A stretch of DNA of 47,432 nucleotides from Cellvibrionaceae bacterium (GCA_025800365.1 JAOXRT010000018.1:1-47432), one strand, 5' to 3'. Numbered from the stretch's first letter, positions 34,226 to 42,615 are shown. Notes: generated by a model from the letters alone, not told the origin. Program-made: numbers and translations.

Positions 34226-34295
34226 GATAGAAGCTAATGAGTTGTTTTAAAGCAACTAAACAGCATCCACCAGGCATTGATCTCAGTATTTACTA

Positions 34296-35069
34296 TCAAT
34301 GCGCATTAGCAACCTGCCCACCATCAAGCACAATCGTATGCCCATTCACAAAAGCCGAAGCTCGCGAGCTTAAATAAATCGCCGTGCCCGCAGCATCCTC
34401 CGGAGTACCCACGCGACCAGCCGGAACAGAAGCCGCAGCAGCCTGCTCATCGTGATCCAAAATAAAGGCCGTCATCTTGCTTGGGAAAAACCCAGGCGCA
34501 ATACCATTAACCAACACATTATCTTTAATCAAACGTGCCGCCATATGAGTGGTTAAATGAATCACCGCCGCCTTACTGGCTGAGTAAGAATAATTTTCCA
34601 TATTGGGATTGGTTAAGCCGTTAATGGAAGCGATATTAATAATGCGGCTGCGATCTTCAGCGCTCGCGCCTTTTCTCAAAAGAGGTAGCAACTTCTGACT
34701 CAAAAAGAAAATAGACTTAGTGTTCAAATCCATCACCCGATCCCAGCCTTGCTCAGTAAACTCATCGATAGGCTGTCCCCAAGTCGCACCAGCGTTGTTA
34801 ACCAAAATGTCTACTTGTGATTCACGGGCCTGAATCTCAGCAACAAAGCTTTCAATGCCTTCCATTGTGCTCAGGTCAGAGCTAATGGCAATACACTCGC
34901 CTTGCTTGCTTAACTCGGCAGCAGTGGCTTCCAATTCAGCTTGCTTACGGGCCGTGATATAGGTTCGAGCGCCAGCGGCCACAAAGCCTTGGGCAATCAT
35001 AGCGCCAATACCACGAGAGCCGCCGGTGACGATAGCGACCTTACCTTGTAAATCAAATAGTGCTTGCAT
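34296..35069 (-). CDS. SDR family oxidoreductase
   Basis: A 257-residue short-chain dehydrogenase. The cofactor motif is VAIVTGGSRGIGAMIAQGF (about 11-29). NNAGATWG is the NAG motif (about 92). The catalytic residues are Ser in INIASINGL and Tyr/Lys in YSYSASKAAV (about 156-165). The C-terminus FVNGHTIVLDGGQVAN is typical of classical SDRs with about 250 residues. All active-site residues are present, unlike the SDR at 22067. Such SDRs reduce ketones such as 3-oxoacyl thioesters or dehydrogenate alcohols. It is a single gene here; the substrate is unknown. Confidence 0.88.
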   Translation of the reverse strand: MQALFDLQGKVAIVTGGSRGIGAMIAQGFVAAGARTYITARKQAELEATAAELSKQGECIAISSDLSTMEGIESFVAEIQARESQVDILVNNAGATWGQPIDEFTEQGWDRVMDLNTKSIFFLSQKLLPLLRKGASAEDRSRIINIASINGLTNPNMENYSYSASKAAVIHLTTHMAARLIKDNVLVNGIAPGFFPSKMTAFILDHDEQAAAASVPAGRVGTPEDAAGTAIYLSSRASAFVNGHTIVLDGGQVANAH

Positions 35070-35349
35070 GGTTAACTCCTGAAAGTGTTTTGCCCCATTG
35101 TAAGAGCCAAAAGTAATAGCGCAAAGGGTGAATACTGACAGGATGTCGCATATAGATTGTGTGCTGGTACGCGCCCAAAATGTCTACTGGTGCAATGATT
35201 GCAAAACTAAGCTCAGCTTTACCTTTGTATCATGCAAACTGCCGATTCATTCACGTTTATATGGCGCAGATGGGCGTAGCATTGCCAGCCGTCATTGGGG
35301 ATAGATTCAAGTCAGCGGCAGATGCGGCCGATAACAACAATAATGAACC

Positions 35350-35742
35350 ATGCATAAAAGGATGATGCATACCATGATTAGTTCACAGCGCGTTAAAAGG
35401 GTTGAAATCGAAGAGTATCAAGGGATACTGCCGCATCTCGTCGTTGTCGCCCTAGGGCACTGCTGTCAGCAGCCTGATAGTGCCATCTTGCGCCTTGCAA
35501 GGCTGCAGCCCAATGCAGACGAGGGCATTTATGACTTCGACTTCTGCATGGATCCACACCAATGTGAGTGCTCTGCTCACGATCAAAAGAAAAACCTTAA
35601 CAGCTATCGCTTGATGCACCCGCAAACGGCCAGCTTCACATGGGTAGATTTCCCTAAAAACTTAAAAGCTGTTCGAGTTAATTCAGCAAACAATAGCTTG
35701 TTAGAGTACCTTAGCCAGCCAGAGGTCGCCCAGGCGATCTAA
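35350..35742 (+). CDS. Hypothetical Cys/His-containing protein
   Basis: Up to 130 residues; ATGs at 35350, 35362, 35365 and 35374 are all in frame and AAAAGG lies just before the second and third. No family is recognised. The middle has several Cys and His residues (LGHCCQQPDS, FDFCMDPHQCECSAHDQ), which could bind a metal, and the end looks like a normal folded domain (TASFTWVDFPKNLKAVRVNS). It stands alone before the PLD-type nuclease gene. Codon use looks ordinary. The 280 bp before it (35070-35349) holds no convincing gene; a 68-codon frame there looks like noise. Confidence 0.5.
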   Translation: MHKRMMHTMISSQRVKRVEIEEYQGILPHLVVVALGHCCQQPDSAILRLARLQPNADEGIYDFDFCMDPHQCECSAHDQKKNLNSYRLMHPQTASFTWVDFPKNLKAVRVNSANNSLLEYLSQPEVAQAI

Positions 35743-35837
35743 AATAGTACTGGGGCGGCCCACCAGTCTTCGCGCTTGAATTCGCCCCCGGCCCTCACTA
35801 TCCTGAATGATTCCGAAAACTATTGTGTGGCGTCGTT

Positions 35838-36518
35838 ATGGATAAGCCTCAATTAGAAAAACTGTTATTAGATTCTTTATCAGATAGCCGACTGGATAAT
35901 CAGGAAAAGCGAGCGCTGCGAGATTTTGTACAGGCCTTGAGTGGGCCAGAGAGAAATTTTGTGCGCAATCGAGCTTTTGATCTGGCCAAAGATGCCATGT
36001 CGAAGGACGATGGTAATCCAGCCGCTATTCTTGAATGGCTGCAGAAAGTGGTCAAAGTTTGTAAGCAAGATAGTGGCTTCTACAAGGCGGATCAAGCGTA
36101 CTTTAGCCCTGGCAATACCTGTCGCCAAGCCATTATTCAGCAGATTAACAATGCCCGCGAGCAGATCGATATCTGTGTGTTCACGATTTCAGATGACAAA
36201 ATTAGCGAAGCTATCTTAGCGGCGCACCGCAAAGGTATCGATGTCCGAATAATCAGTGATAATGATAAATCCCATGATATGGGCAGCGATATAGATCGCT
36301 TAGAGGCTGCTGGCGTCGAGCTCAGACTAGACGACAGTCCTTACCATATGCACCATAAATTCGCCTTGTTCGACCGTCGCTTGCTAATCAATGGCAGTTT
36401 TAACTGGACTCGTAGTGCGACCACCAAGAATCAAGAGAACATTGTGCTAACTTACGAACGCGGTTTGTTACGACAGTTTTCTGCGCTCTTTGAAGAGCTG
36501 TGGCAGGCTTATAAATAA
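35838..36518 (+). CDS. Phospholipase D-like nuclease with one HKD motif
   Basis: About 226 residues from ATG 35838; the frame opens at TTG 35823. Residues 1 to about 85 are helical and charged (KPQLEKLLLDSLSDSRLDNQEKRALRDFV). The PLD domain follows: TCRQAIIQQINNAREQIDICVFTISDDKISEAILAAHRKG and the catalytic HHKFALFDRRLLINGSFNWTRSA, giving H-x-K-x4-D then GSFNW. A single HKD is typical of dimeric nucleases of the Nuc/BfiI type and of mitochondrial MitoPLD-like proteins. No signal peptide, so it should act in the cytoplasm. A clear terminator overlaps its stop codon. Confidence 0.87.
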   Translation: MDKPQLEKLLLDSLSDSRLDNQEKRALRDFVQALSGPERNFVRNRAFDLAKDAMSKDDGNPAAILEWLQKVVKVCKQDSGFYKADQAYFSPGNTCRQAIIQQINNAREQIDICVFTISDDKISEAILAAHRKGIDVRIISDNDKSHDMGSDIDRLEAAGVELRLDDSPYHMHHKFALFDRRLLINGSFNWTRSATTKNQENIVLTYERGLLRQFSALFEELWQAYK

Positions 36519-36532
36519 TAGCCTGCCTTTTT
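36502..36532 (+). terminator. Intrinsic terminator of the PLD nuclease gene
   Basis: GGCAGGCT (36502-36509) and AGCCTGCC (36520-36527) form a perfect 8-bp stem with a 10-base A/T loop, followed by TTTTT. The stop codon of the PLD gene is in the loop. Confidence 0.85.
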
Positions 36533-36553
36533 CAACAGCTTGCTAGAGAGCAT

Positions 36554-37474
36554 TTAGTTGGAATGCTGATCAACAAAATCAACAATAGTTTTAATAAAAC
36601 GCTCAGGCTCAAAATAAAAGGCGGCAACATGGGTGCCCCAGGCGCCATGGTCTTCATAAATCCAGTGATCGCTAGCCGGGTCGGCAAAGCTAGCATAATT
36701 AATTGCTGGTCTAGCCTGGTGCAGGGTTTGGGCATGTTCTAGGCGGGTTACTGGGTCGCCAACATCTTGCAGTAATAAAGTGGGTAGATTTTGCTTAAGG
36801 GCAATATCTAAAGCATTTGCGTGAAAATCGCGCTGCTGCAGGGTACTCCACACAACCATATCGGCCAACCAGCTGGGAATACCGGTGCTGGCTTGAGCGC
36901 CTAGCTCTAGCGCATCTTCGGTGTGAAGCATCGGGTCAAACAAAATTAAGCCACGGCTGCGTTTGTCGATATCAGCTAGATGAATCACAGCAGCGCCACC
37001 CATCGATAGCCCAAAGCTGAAAATCGGTAATTGTTCAGGGTTGCGCTGTTCAATCTGGTCGAGCGCAGCGATAAGGTCAGGGCGCTCGGCAATGCCCATG
37101 CCCAGCTCGCCAAGCTCACTTCTTCCAGAGGTGCCATGGTTGCGCATATCAATTGCCAGCAGGGAATAGCCTTCAGCAAGTAATGCTTTATACATGGCCA
37201 GTGAGTTGGGAAAGCGACCTTCCTTGCTGCCATTGGCCCCGTGCACCATCAGTAAAATAGCTTTCGCTTCGTTCGCGGGCATCCACCAGGCGTGCAGTTT
37301 GATGTTTTCGTCCTTCGGCTCGAAATATAAGTCTTCATACGCTAAGCCGATGTCGCTAGGATTTTGCTTGGGTACTTGGTTTTTGGCCTCTAGCATATAA
37401 GCGGGCAGTACCAAGCCGATCAAAACAGCGGCTATTGTGGCGAAAATGGCCAAGCCGACAGCGAGCTTTTTCAT
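36554..37474 (-). CDS. Membrane-anchored alpha/beta hydrolase
   Basis: A 306-residue hydrolase. An N-terminal hydrophobic segment (LAVGLAIFATIAAVLIGLVLPAYML) works as an anchor or uncleaved signal. The core has LLMVHGANGSKEGRF (oxyanion region, about 75-89), YSLLAIDMRNHGTSG (about 107-121) and the nucleophile elbow FSFGLSMGGAAV with Ser in GLSMG (about 156). The acid is likely in LLQDVGDPVT and the base His in ASDHWIYEDHG near residue 272. It would face the periplasm. Similar to the YheT/BEM46-type group; substrate unknown. Confidence 0.82.
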   Translation of the reverse strand: MKKLAVGLAIFATIAAVLIGLVLPAYMLEAKNQVPKQNPSDIGLAYEDLYFEPKDENIKLHAWWMPANEAKAILLMVHGANGSKEGRFPNSLAMYKALLAEGYSLLAIDMRNHGTSGRSELGELGMGIAERPDLIAALDQIEQRNPEQLPIFSFGLSMGGAAVIHLADIDKRSRGLILFDPMLHTEDALELGAQASTGIPSWLADMVVWSTLQQRDFHANALDIALKQNLPTLLLQDVGDPVTRLEHAQTLHQARPAINYASFADPASDHWIYEDHGAWGTHVAAFYFEPERFIKTIVDFVDQHSN

Positions 37475-37575
37475 ATAAATTCCTTTGTCTATATTATTGT
37501 TTGTTTATGCAGGTCAATGTATTGTAAAAATAAGCCCCTGTGGGCGATGCCCAGTTTAGGCATAATGACACCAAG

Positions 37576-37616
37576 GAGTTAGTTCTGGGAATTAGTCCTA
37601 GGGGTTAGCCCTAGAG
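37576..37616. repeat. Degenerate 14-bp tandem repeat, three copies
   Basis: GAGTTAGTTCTGGG, AATTAGTCCTAGGG and GTTAGCCCTAGAG follow one another in the 223-bp gap between the divergent hydrolase and MBL genes. The shared core is TTAG(T/C)(T/C)CT(A/G)G. It may be an array of binding sites or a small slippage repeat. Confidence 0.45.
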
Positions 37617-37697
37617 TGTCACAGCCAATACCAACAATGTTACAACAGTTAGGGCACCATTTTTAAGAGTTGCTCAGCGCCTGATAAGAGAAGAATT

Positions 37698-38342
37698 GTG
37701 AAATTTCAAGTTATCCCCGTTACCCCTTACCAGCAAAACTGCAGTTTACTGTGGTGTGAAAAAACCATGGAGGCTGTCATTGTTGATCCGGGTGGTGATC
37801 TTGATCGTATCAAACAGGCCGTGCAGCAACTGGGCGTAAAGCTGGTTAAGATTATTAATACCCATGCTCACTTGGATCATGTGGGCGGTGTGGCAGCTTT
37901 GGCCGAAGATTTGTCGCTTCCAATCGAAGGTCCGCATATAGAAGACGATTTTTGGATTCAATCTCTTCCTAATCAGGCGCAAATGATGGGCTTTCCTGAG
38001 GCAAATACTTTTGTCCCCAACCGTTGGTTACAGCAAGGTGATGAAATTCATTTTGGCGAAGAAACGCTCGAGGTTCGCCACTGTCCAGGCCATACTCCTG
38101 GGCACGTTATCTTCTTTCATCGTGCTTCAAAGTTAGCCATTGTTGGCGATGTATTGTTTCAGGGTTCTATTGGTCGCACAGACTTTCCTCGTGGCGACTT
38201 TGATACCCTAGTGAAATCGATTCGTGAACAGCTTTGGACCTTGGGTGACGATGTCAGCTTTATTCCGGGTCACGGTCCTATGTCCACCTTTGGGCAGGAG
38301 CGCAAAACGAACCCTTTTGTTTCCGATAAAAACTTTGGCTAA
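37698..38342 (+). CDS. MBL-fold hydrolase, YcbL/glyoxalase II-like
   Basis: A 214-residue metallo-beta-lactamase-fold enzyme with GTG start behind AAGAGAAG. The metal motif is INTHAHLDHVGG (about 54-65; HxHxDH with Ala in the second His-Ala slot). Further ligands are His in CPGHTPGHV (about 133), Asp in IVGDVLFQGSIGRTDFP (about 152) and His in FIPGHGPMSTFGQERKTNPF (about 193). This layout and length match YcbL, a glyoxalase II-like hydrolase, without the long substrate-binding C-terminal domain of classical GloB. Thioesters such as S-lactoylglutathione are possible substrates. It is followed by a hotdog thioesterase gene. Confidence 0.88.
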   Translation: MKFQVIPVTPYQQNCSLLWCEKTMEAVIVDPGGDLDRIKQAVQQLGVKLVKIINTHAHLDHVGGVAALAEDLSLPIEGPHIEDDFWIQSLPNQAQMMGFPEANTFVPNRWLQQGDEIHFGEETLEVRHCPGHTPGHVIFFHRASKLAIVGDVLFQGSIGRTDFPRGDFDTLVKSIREQLWTLGDDVSFIPGHGPMSTFGQERKTNPFVSDKNFG

Positions 38343-38394
38343 CTACACTGGCCAAAAAAGTTAATACAGCAGTAGCAAAGAAGTAGAGAAAGAT

Positions 38395-38829
38395 ATGACA
38401 GAAAGAATTTGGTTTTCAGAGCCCGATATCGCAGAGTTTTCCAAAGGGCATAAAGGCACCGCCGTTGAGGCGATGGGTATAGAAATTACTGAAATTGGCG
38501 ATGATTATATTCGCGGCACTATGCCAGCTGACCATCGTACATTTCAGCCTTTTGGTTTGATTCATGGTGGCGCCAATGTTGTGCTGGCTGAAACCTTGGG
38601 CAGTATTGGCGCCAATCTAGTGATAGATCCCAGTCGCGAGTTTAGTGTTGGTCAGGAAGTTAATGCCAACCATGTGCGCGGCGTACGAGAGGGATTGGTG
38701 ACAGGTACTGCAAAGCTTGCCCATAAGGGAAGAAGCTCTCAGGTATGGGAAATTCACATTATGGATGATCAGGGCCGCCTAAGTTGTATCTCGCGTTTGA
38801 CTATGGCAGTTGTTCCTCATAAAAAGTAG
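38395..38829 (+). CDS. PaaI/YdiI-type hotdog thioesterase
   Basis: A 144-residue acyl-CoA thioesterase. FQPFGLIHGGANVVLAETLGSIGANL (about 51-76) is the catalytic helix with the GLIHGG loop and the Glu of AETLGS, as in YdiI/MenI and YbdB. The strand region FSVGQEVNANHVRGVREGLVTGTAKLAHKGRSSQVWEI is typical. MenI-type enzymes hydrolyse DHNA-CoA, but no menaquinone genes are present, so a general acyl-CoA role is as likely. It lies 52 bp after the MBL hydrolase and ends at a clear hairpin terminator. Confidence 0.87.
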   Translation: MTERIWFSEPDIAEFSKGHKGTAVEAMGIEITEIGDDYIRGTMPADHRTFQPFGLIHGGANVVLAETLGSIGANLVIDPSREFSVGQEVNANHVRGVREGLVTGTAKLAHKGRSSQVWEIHIMDDQGRLSCISRLTMAVVPHKK

Positions 38830-38851
38830 TGCCGCGTAGCGGTGTAAGGTA

Positions 38852-38882
38852 AGCGCCTTGTAAGAAGGCGCTAATCGTTTTT
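38852..38882 (+). terminator. Intrinsic terminator between convergent thioesterase genes
   Basis: AGCGCCTT (38852-38859) and AAGGCGCT (38865-38872) form a perfect 8-bp stem with a GTAAG loop, followed within 5 bases by TTTTT. The right arm includes part of the stop codon of the minus-strand thioesterase gene. Confidence 0.8.
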
Positions 38883-39317
38883 AGGTAAAACGGACTCCAT
38901 GGCTTGGCGAAGTGCTGCCGGTATTTCTACCGCATCGCGACTCTCTCGATCGATCCACACATGGGTAAAGTGTCCTTGCGCGGCGGCGGCTTCATCACCT
39001 TCAGCAAATAAGGCTGCGGCATATTGCACTGAGCTGCGGCCAATCTTATTAACACGTACGCCGATATCAATATTTTGATGCTCTGGCCAGCCCAGTTCCT
39101 TAAAGTAATCACAGCCAGAGTTGACAATAAGCCCGATAATTGGGCCGTTGGCCATATCTAGCCCGCCTTCTTGATGCAGAAAAAGATTGACGGCATTGTC
39201 GATAAACTGACTGTGGACATTATTATTGAGGTGACCATAAATATCGTTATCTTGAAATTTGGTGCTCATTTGAGTGAACCAAAAATAATCACTGCGGCTA
39301 TCGGCTGATGGTTTCAT
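38871..39317 (-). CDS. 4HBT-family thioesterase (YbgC-like)
   Basis: A 148-residue hotdog-fold protein. STKFQDNDIYGHLNNNVHSQFIDNAVNLFLHQEG (about 17-50) contains the DxDxxGHxNN motif with catalytic Asp. YFKELGWPEHQNIDIGVRVNKIGRSSVQYAAALF is the central sheet. It is similar in pattern to the thioesterase at 16943 but not a close copy. It hydrolyses acyl-CoA thioesters of unknown chain. It lies 22 bp downstream of the TPR/hydroxylase gene on the same strand, so co-transcription is likely. Confidence 0.85.
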   Translation of the reverse strand: MKPSADSRSDYFWFTQMSTKFQDNDIYGHLNNNVHSQFIDNAVNLFLHQEGGLDMANGPIIGLIVNSGCDYFKELGWPEHQNIDIGVRVNKIGRSSVQYAAALFAEGDEAAAAQGHFTHVWIDRESRDAVEIPAALRQAMESVLPKND

Positions 39318-39339
39318 GGTTTGGTCTTTATCGTTTTAT

Positions 39340-40497
39340 TTAAGCTGAATAATCTTTAATACTGAGTAGAAGCTTTGAGATGGCTGAGCGCTCAGCTTCT
39401 GTTAGCTCAGGGCGCCAGATTTCAAAAATGAGTACCACTCTCTCTGAATCGGAATTATTCCAAGCTTCGTGCTCCATTGAATCGTCAAATATCAGTATCT
39501 GACCTTCTTGCCAGGGGCGTGCCTCATTGCCACAGCGTAGGGCACCGCAATTTTCTGGGATTATTAGTGGCAAATGGCAGATTAAGCGAGTATTTAAAAA
39601 TCCACAATGCGGCTCAATTCTAGTGTTGGGGCGCAAGCGGGAAAATAGTACATTAGGGGAGCTGCTAGGAATAGAAGCGAAAGGAACTTTACTCAAAGCG
39701 GCTAGAGTTTTCGGGAAGTGCTCTTCAGCATTAGCTTGACGCTCGCCATTCTTCCATAAATAAAAAGCACCCCAATCATCGTTGTCCCAGTTTTTACTCT
39801 GGCTTAAGGTCGGAACTTCCTCACTACTTTGCAGATAAGGTTCAAAGCCGATTCCCTGGGAAAGTGCGGCCTCGAGTTCTTGTTTGATAGTGCTTGTTTG
39901 TGCCTCTAGCTCTGTTACCCAGTCAAACTGCTTAGTATCAAAAAATTGTATATGGGGAAGCTGAGGGAAAAAGAACTTCGATGGCTGCTGTGGGTAAAAT
40001 TGCTTTTTGCCCATGCTAATGTCCAAGGCTTCTTGAAAACGTGCACCGGTTTCTTCTGCATCGAGTCCAAGCTCATCCATCTGTGCTTGTAAATAACTTA
40101 ACTGTTCAGCAGCAACGCTGTCGTAGTTGGCCTGGGCTCTGGCAACTTGAGCTTGTAAATCTGGCGCTAAATTGGCACCTTGCTCGGCCTGATAAAGGAA
40201 GCCTTGATAAAACTCAGCGGCTGCGTTTTTATCGCCTTGATGCCATAAGTGATCGGCTTTAAACAGTAGCGCCTGAGGGTTTTGTGGTTGGATTTGCAGG
40301 GCTGTATTTACGGCCTCTAATGCGCCTTGGGGGTCTTGGGCGTTCCCGCAAGCAAAGGCTAAGCCCAGCCAGATGCCGGCATTGGATTGGGCCTGTGGCG
40401 TTTTTAATACTGCTTGGAAAAGTTGTTTGGCTTGGGCGGCTTGCCCATTACGTAGCGCTAGGGAAGCTTGGTTTAGTTGTTCTTGAATGGCTTGCAT
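39340..40497 (-). CDS. TPR protein with aspartyl/asparaginyl beta-hydroxylase domain
   Basis: A 385-residue protein. Residues 1 to about 125 form TPR-like helical repeats (AIQEQLNQASLALRNGQAAQAKQLFQAVL, GALEAVNTALQIQPQNPQALLFKADHLWHQGD). From about residue 205 a 2-oxoglutarate-dependent dioxygenase domain of the Asp/Asn hydroxylase family follows, with RIEPHCGFLNTRLICHLPL (iron-binding His and the Arg for 2-oxoglutarate), then ENCGALRCGNEARPWQEGQILIFDDSMEHEAWNNSD, where the second His is in MEHEAWN. The family hydroxylates Asp/Asn in proteins or modifies lipids (LpxO). The TPR part may bring a protein substrate, which is inference. Confidence 0.86.
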   Translation of the reverse strand: MQAIQEQLNQASLALRNGQAAQAKQLFQAVLKTPQAQSNAGIWLGLAFACGNAQDPQGALEAVNTALQIQPQNPQALLFKADHLWHQGDKNAAAEFYQGFLYQAEQGANLAPDLQAQVARAQANYDSVAAEQLSYLQAQMDELGLDAEETGARFQEALDISMGKKQFYPQQPSKFFFPQLPHIQFFDTKQFDWVTELEAQTSTIKQELEAALSQGIGFEPYLQSSEEVPTLSQSKNWDNDDWGAFYLWKNGERQANAEEHFPKTLAALSKVPFASIPSSSPNVLFSRLRPNTRIEPHCGFLNTRLICHLPLIIPENCGALRCGNEARPWQEGQILIFDDSMEHEAWNNSDSERVVLIFEIWRPELTEAERSAISKLLLSIKDYSA

Positions 40498-40603
40498 GGC
40501 TTCTATTCTGTGGCAATCAGTAAACGCTTAAGAGTAGAGCCTTGGGCAAAACGGCACAAGCTTTTTCAAACTTGTGCCGCCAGGTACTTGCTGATGCGTA
40601 TGC

Positions 40604-41560
40604 TTAGTGTGGCTTTAGCTCAATACGAGCACTAACACTGGTAATCATCACATCGGCGGAGCCGCCATTTAGGCTCATCTCCAAAGAGCTACCAGGGCCA
40701 TATTTGGGGCGCTTCGCTTCATGGTCGGAAAGCTTGTTCTTAATACGGCCGCCGGCATGGTTTTGCAGGCTGAAGTCGGCTGAGACCTTAGGATCTAAGC
40801 TGAGTGTGATATGCCCGCTTACCGAATCGATTCGAATATCTCCATTATCAGCCAGGCGGTTCACATTAATCGCTGCAGATGCGTTGGCAACTTGAATGCT
40901 TAGCTCCTGCAATTGTTCGGCCATCGCGGCTAATTCAATATCCGAGTTTACCGACTGCAGCTCGATGTATTCGGCCTCGGTGGTGCTATTGATAGGGCCG
41001 TTTACGGTTTGGAATTCTAGCTGTCCTCTTGAATTTCGATCTTCGATACCGCCATTAATACTCTGAATTTCAATCTGGCCCTGCAGGTTTTCGGTGCGAA
41101 TAGTTCCATTAATGGTTTCTAGCTGAACTTCCGAGCTTAAGGAGCTGGCGGTGATATCGCCGTTTACAGTCTCAATGCTGCTGCCACCATGAATGCCGCT
41201 GACTTCGAAATTAACCAACACGCCTTCGCTAAACAGTTTACTGTTTTTGGGGATGTGAAAGGTTAGATCGGAACCCTTGGAGCGATCGCGATAATTGCCT
41301 CGTGGCATGTCCACTTCAAAGATGACTCGGTTGCCATGGCGTTTGAACTCATAGCCGTCGGCCTCATCATCAAGCTCGCCGCTGACTTTTACTTGCTCTT
41401 TGTCCCAGCCGATAATCCTAACGTCGCCGCGCATATTATCGATAAGTACACGACCGTTCGCTGCCGCATCTAAAGTTTGTTCTATGGTTTGGCCAGCAAA
41501 GCTTGCGCTGGAAAGTAGTGCCAGGCCTAGAGTTAACATTGTTTTGTTCATTTCGTTCAC
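40604..41560 (-). CDS. DUF4097-type exported beta-helix-like protein
   Basis: A 318-residue protein with a signal peptide (MNKTMLTLGLALLSSASFAGQ). The mature part is made of repeated short strands with wording such as GDVRIIGWDKEQVKVSGEL, IETVNGDITASS, LETINGTIRTEN, IQSINGGIEDRN, FQTVNGPINSTT and LQSVNSDIELAA, the pattern of the DUF4097/adhesin-like right-handed beta-helix family. It should be periplasmic or surface exposed. It is third in an operon with an ECF sigma factor and a single-helix membrane protein (1-bp gap), a layout known for DUF4097 genes, and it may be a target or sensor part of that system. Confidence 0.85.
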   Translation of the reverse strand: MNEMNKTMLTLGLALLSSASFAGQTIEQTLDAAANGRVLIDNMRGDVRIIGWDKEQVKVSGELDDEADGYEFKRHGNRVIFEVDMPRGNYRDRSKGSDLTFHIPKNSKLFSEGVLVNFEVSGIHGGSSIETVNGDITASSLSSEVQLETINGTIRTENLQGQIEIQSINGGIEDRNSRGQLEFQTVNGPINSTTEAEYIELQSVNSDIELAAMAEQLQELSIQVANASAAINVNRLADNGDIRIDSVSGHITLSLDPKVSADFSLQNHAGGRIKNKLSDHEAKRPKYGPGSSLEMSLNGGSADVMITSVSARIELKPH

Positions 41561-41561
41561 C

Positions 41562-42059
41562 TTAAATTTGCTGCCACTTTGGTGTGTGGACCTTATTAAT
41601 AAGGTCTAATTGCTGCTGGTATACATTGCCTAACATATGAATTAAAACCGCATTGTCAGGGTCATCTTCCAGAGCGTTTCTTAGGCTCTTGGCGGCCTCT
41701 TCCAAGTCATTGAGCTGCTGCTGCCAGTTGCTAACCAATGCTTCTTGGCCTTGGTATCTCACTAGCATCTGCTGCTTTTCTTGTTCGTAGGTATCAACCA
41801 GTGCAGCGATGCCACTGTCAATTGTCGGCTCTTGGCTCGGAAGCAGATCCGGGCCTTTTATTAACAATACTGCAGCCAATACTGAGGCAGCGCTGCTGAA
41901 TGCAATCTTACTGTTAATGGATAAGCCTTTCGGGCTCTTTTGCTGCTCTTGGTTAATGGCTTTTTCGATACCTGGCCAGAGATCGCGCTTGGGGCTTATC
42001 TCTTCGGGGCATTGGCGCTCGTCGGCCAAAAGCTCATCTAAACTTTTACTGTGCTTCAT
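41562..42059 (-). CDS. Putative anti-sigma factor-like membrane protein
   Basis: A 165-residue protein. The cytoplasmic N-terminal 50 residues (KHSKSLDELLADERQCPEEISPKRDLWPGIEKAINQEQQ) include an LWPGIE stretch seen in small anti-sigma proteins. One membrane helix follows (about 52-67, FSSAASVLAAVLLIKG). The periplasmic part is a helical coiled coil (DTYEQEKQQMLVRYQGQEAL...LRNALEDDPDNAVLIHMLGNVYQQQLDLI). It lacks the zinc HxxxCxxC motif of the ZAS anti-sigma group. The 14-bp overlap with the sigma gene suggests coupled synthesis in equal amounts. The role is inferred from context and topology. Confidence 0.7.
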   Translation of the reverse strand: MKHSKSLDELLADERQCPEEISPKRDLWPGIEKAINQEQQKSPKGLSINSKIAFSSAASVLAAVLLIKGPDLLPSQEPTIDSGIAALVDTYEQEKQQMLVRYQGQEALVSNWQQQLNDLEEAAKSLRNALEDDPDNAVLIHMLGNVYQQQLDLINKVHTPKWQQI

Positions 42060-42615
42060 GGTTCAACCACTCCTGCAATAAATTGCGTGCGCGATGGTAT
42101 TGGGCGCGGCTAGCACCGGATGAAATCCCGAGCATCTCGGCAATTTCAACATGGCGATATCCTTCCACTCCGTGCAAGGTAAAAACAATTCTCGCTCGCT
42201 CTGGTAGCCTGCAAAGCAATTTGTCTAGGCTAGACAGCTCGATATTGTCTTGCTCCAAGCTGGCGCTTTGGGGCTCTGGCACGGCTTCGTCTTCTTGGCT
42301 AAAGACCAGTTTTAGCCAAGATTTATGCTTACGCAGATAATCTAAAGTGGTCCGGCTCGCCAGAGTGTGTAACCAAGTGCTAAATCGACTTTGCTTGTTA
42401 AAGCTGTCGAGCTTGCGCCAGGCTTTGATAAAAGCCTCTTGGGTACATTCTTCGGCAGATTCCGAGTTGGCGGTCATGCGCAGGCACAGGGCGTAAACCC
42501 GTCTATAGTGCCTTTCGTACAATTGCTTAAATGCCTGACTATCGCCATCGGCGGCCAGATCCACCAAGGAGCTATCTGGGTCTTCGCCAGCGTAGGCTTG
42601 TACAACAGCCGACAT
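42046..42615 (-). CDS. ECF-family RNA polymerase sigma factor
   Basis: About 189 residues from ATG 42615, which has a strong GAGGAGA ribosome site; the frame is open to 42672. Region 2 spans DSQAFKQLYERHYRRVYALCLRMTANSESAEECTQEAFIKAWRKLDSF and includes the WLHTLASRTTLDYLRK segment that melts and recognises the -10. A Ser/Glu-rich linker (SQEDEAVPEPQSASLEQ) precedes region 4, ARIVFTLHGVEGYRHVEIAEMLGISSGASRAQYHRARNLLQEWL, which binds the -35. It is the first gene of the operon with a membrane partner and DUF4097, and is divergent from hemE. Confidence 0.92.
   Translation of the reverse strand: MSAVVQAYAGEDPDSSLVDLAADGDSQAFKQLYERHYRRVYALCLRMTANSESAEECTQEAFIKAWRKLDSFNKQSRFSTWLHTLASRTTLDYLRKHKSWLKLVFSQEDEAVPEPQSASLEQDNIELSSLDKLLCRLPERARIVFTLHGVEGYRHVEIAEMLGISSGASRAQYHRARNLLQEWLNHEAQ

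Noticed and set aside
35159-35365. 68-codon frame as a gene
   Set aside because: It has no ribosome site, the residues look like noise, and it overlaps the more likely frame at 35350.
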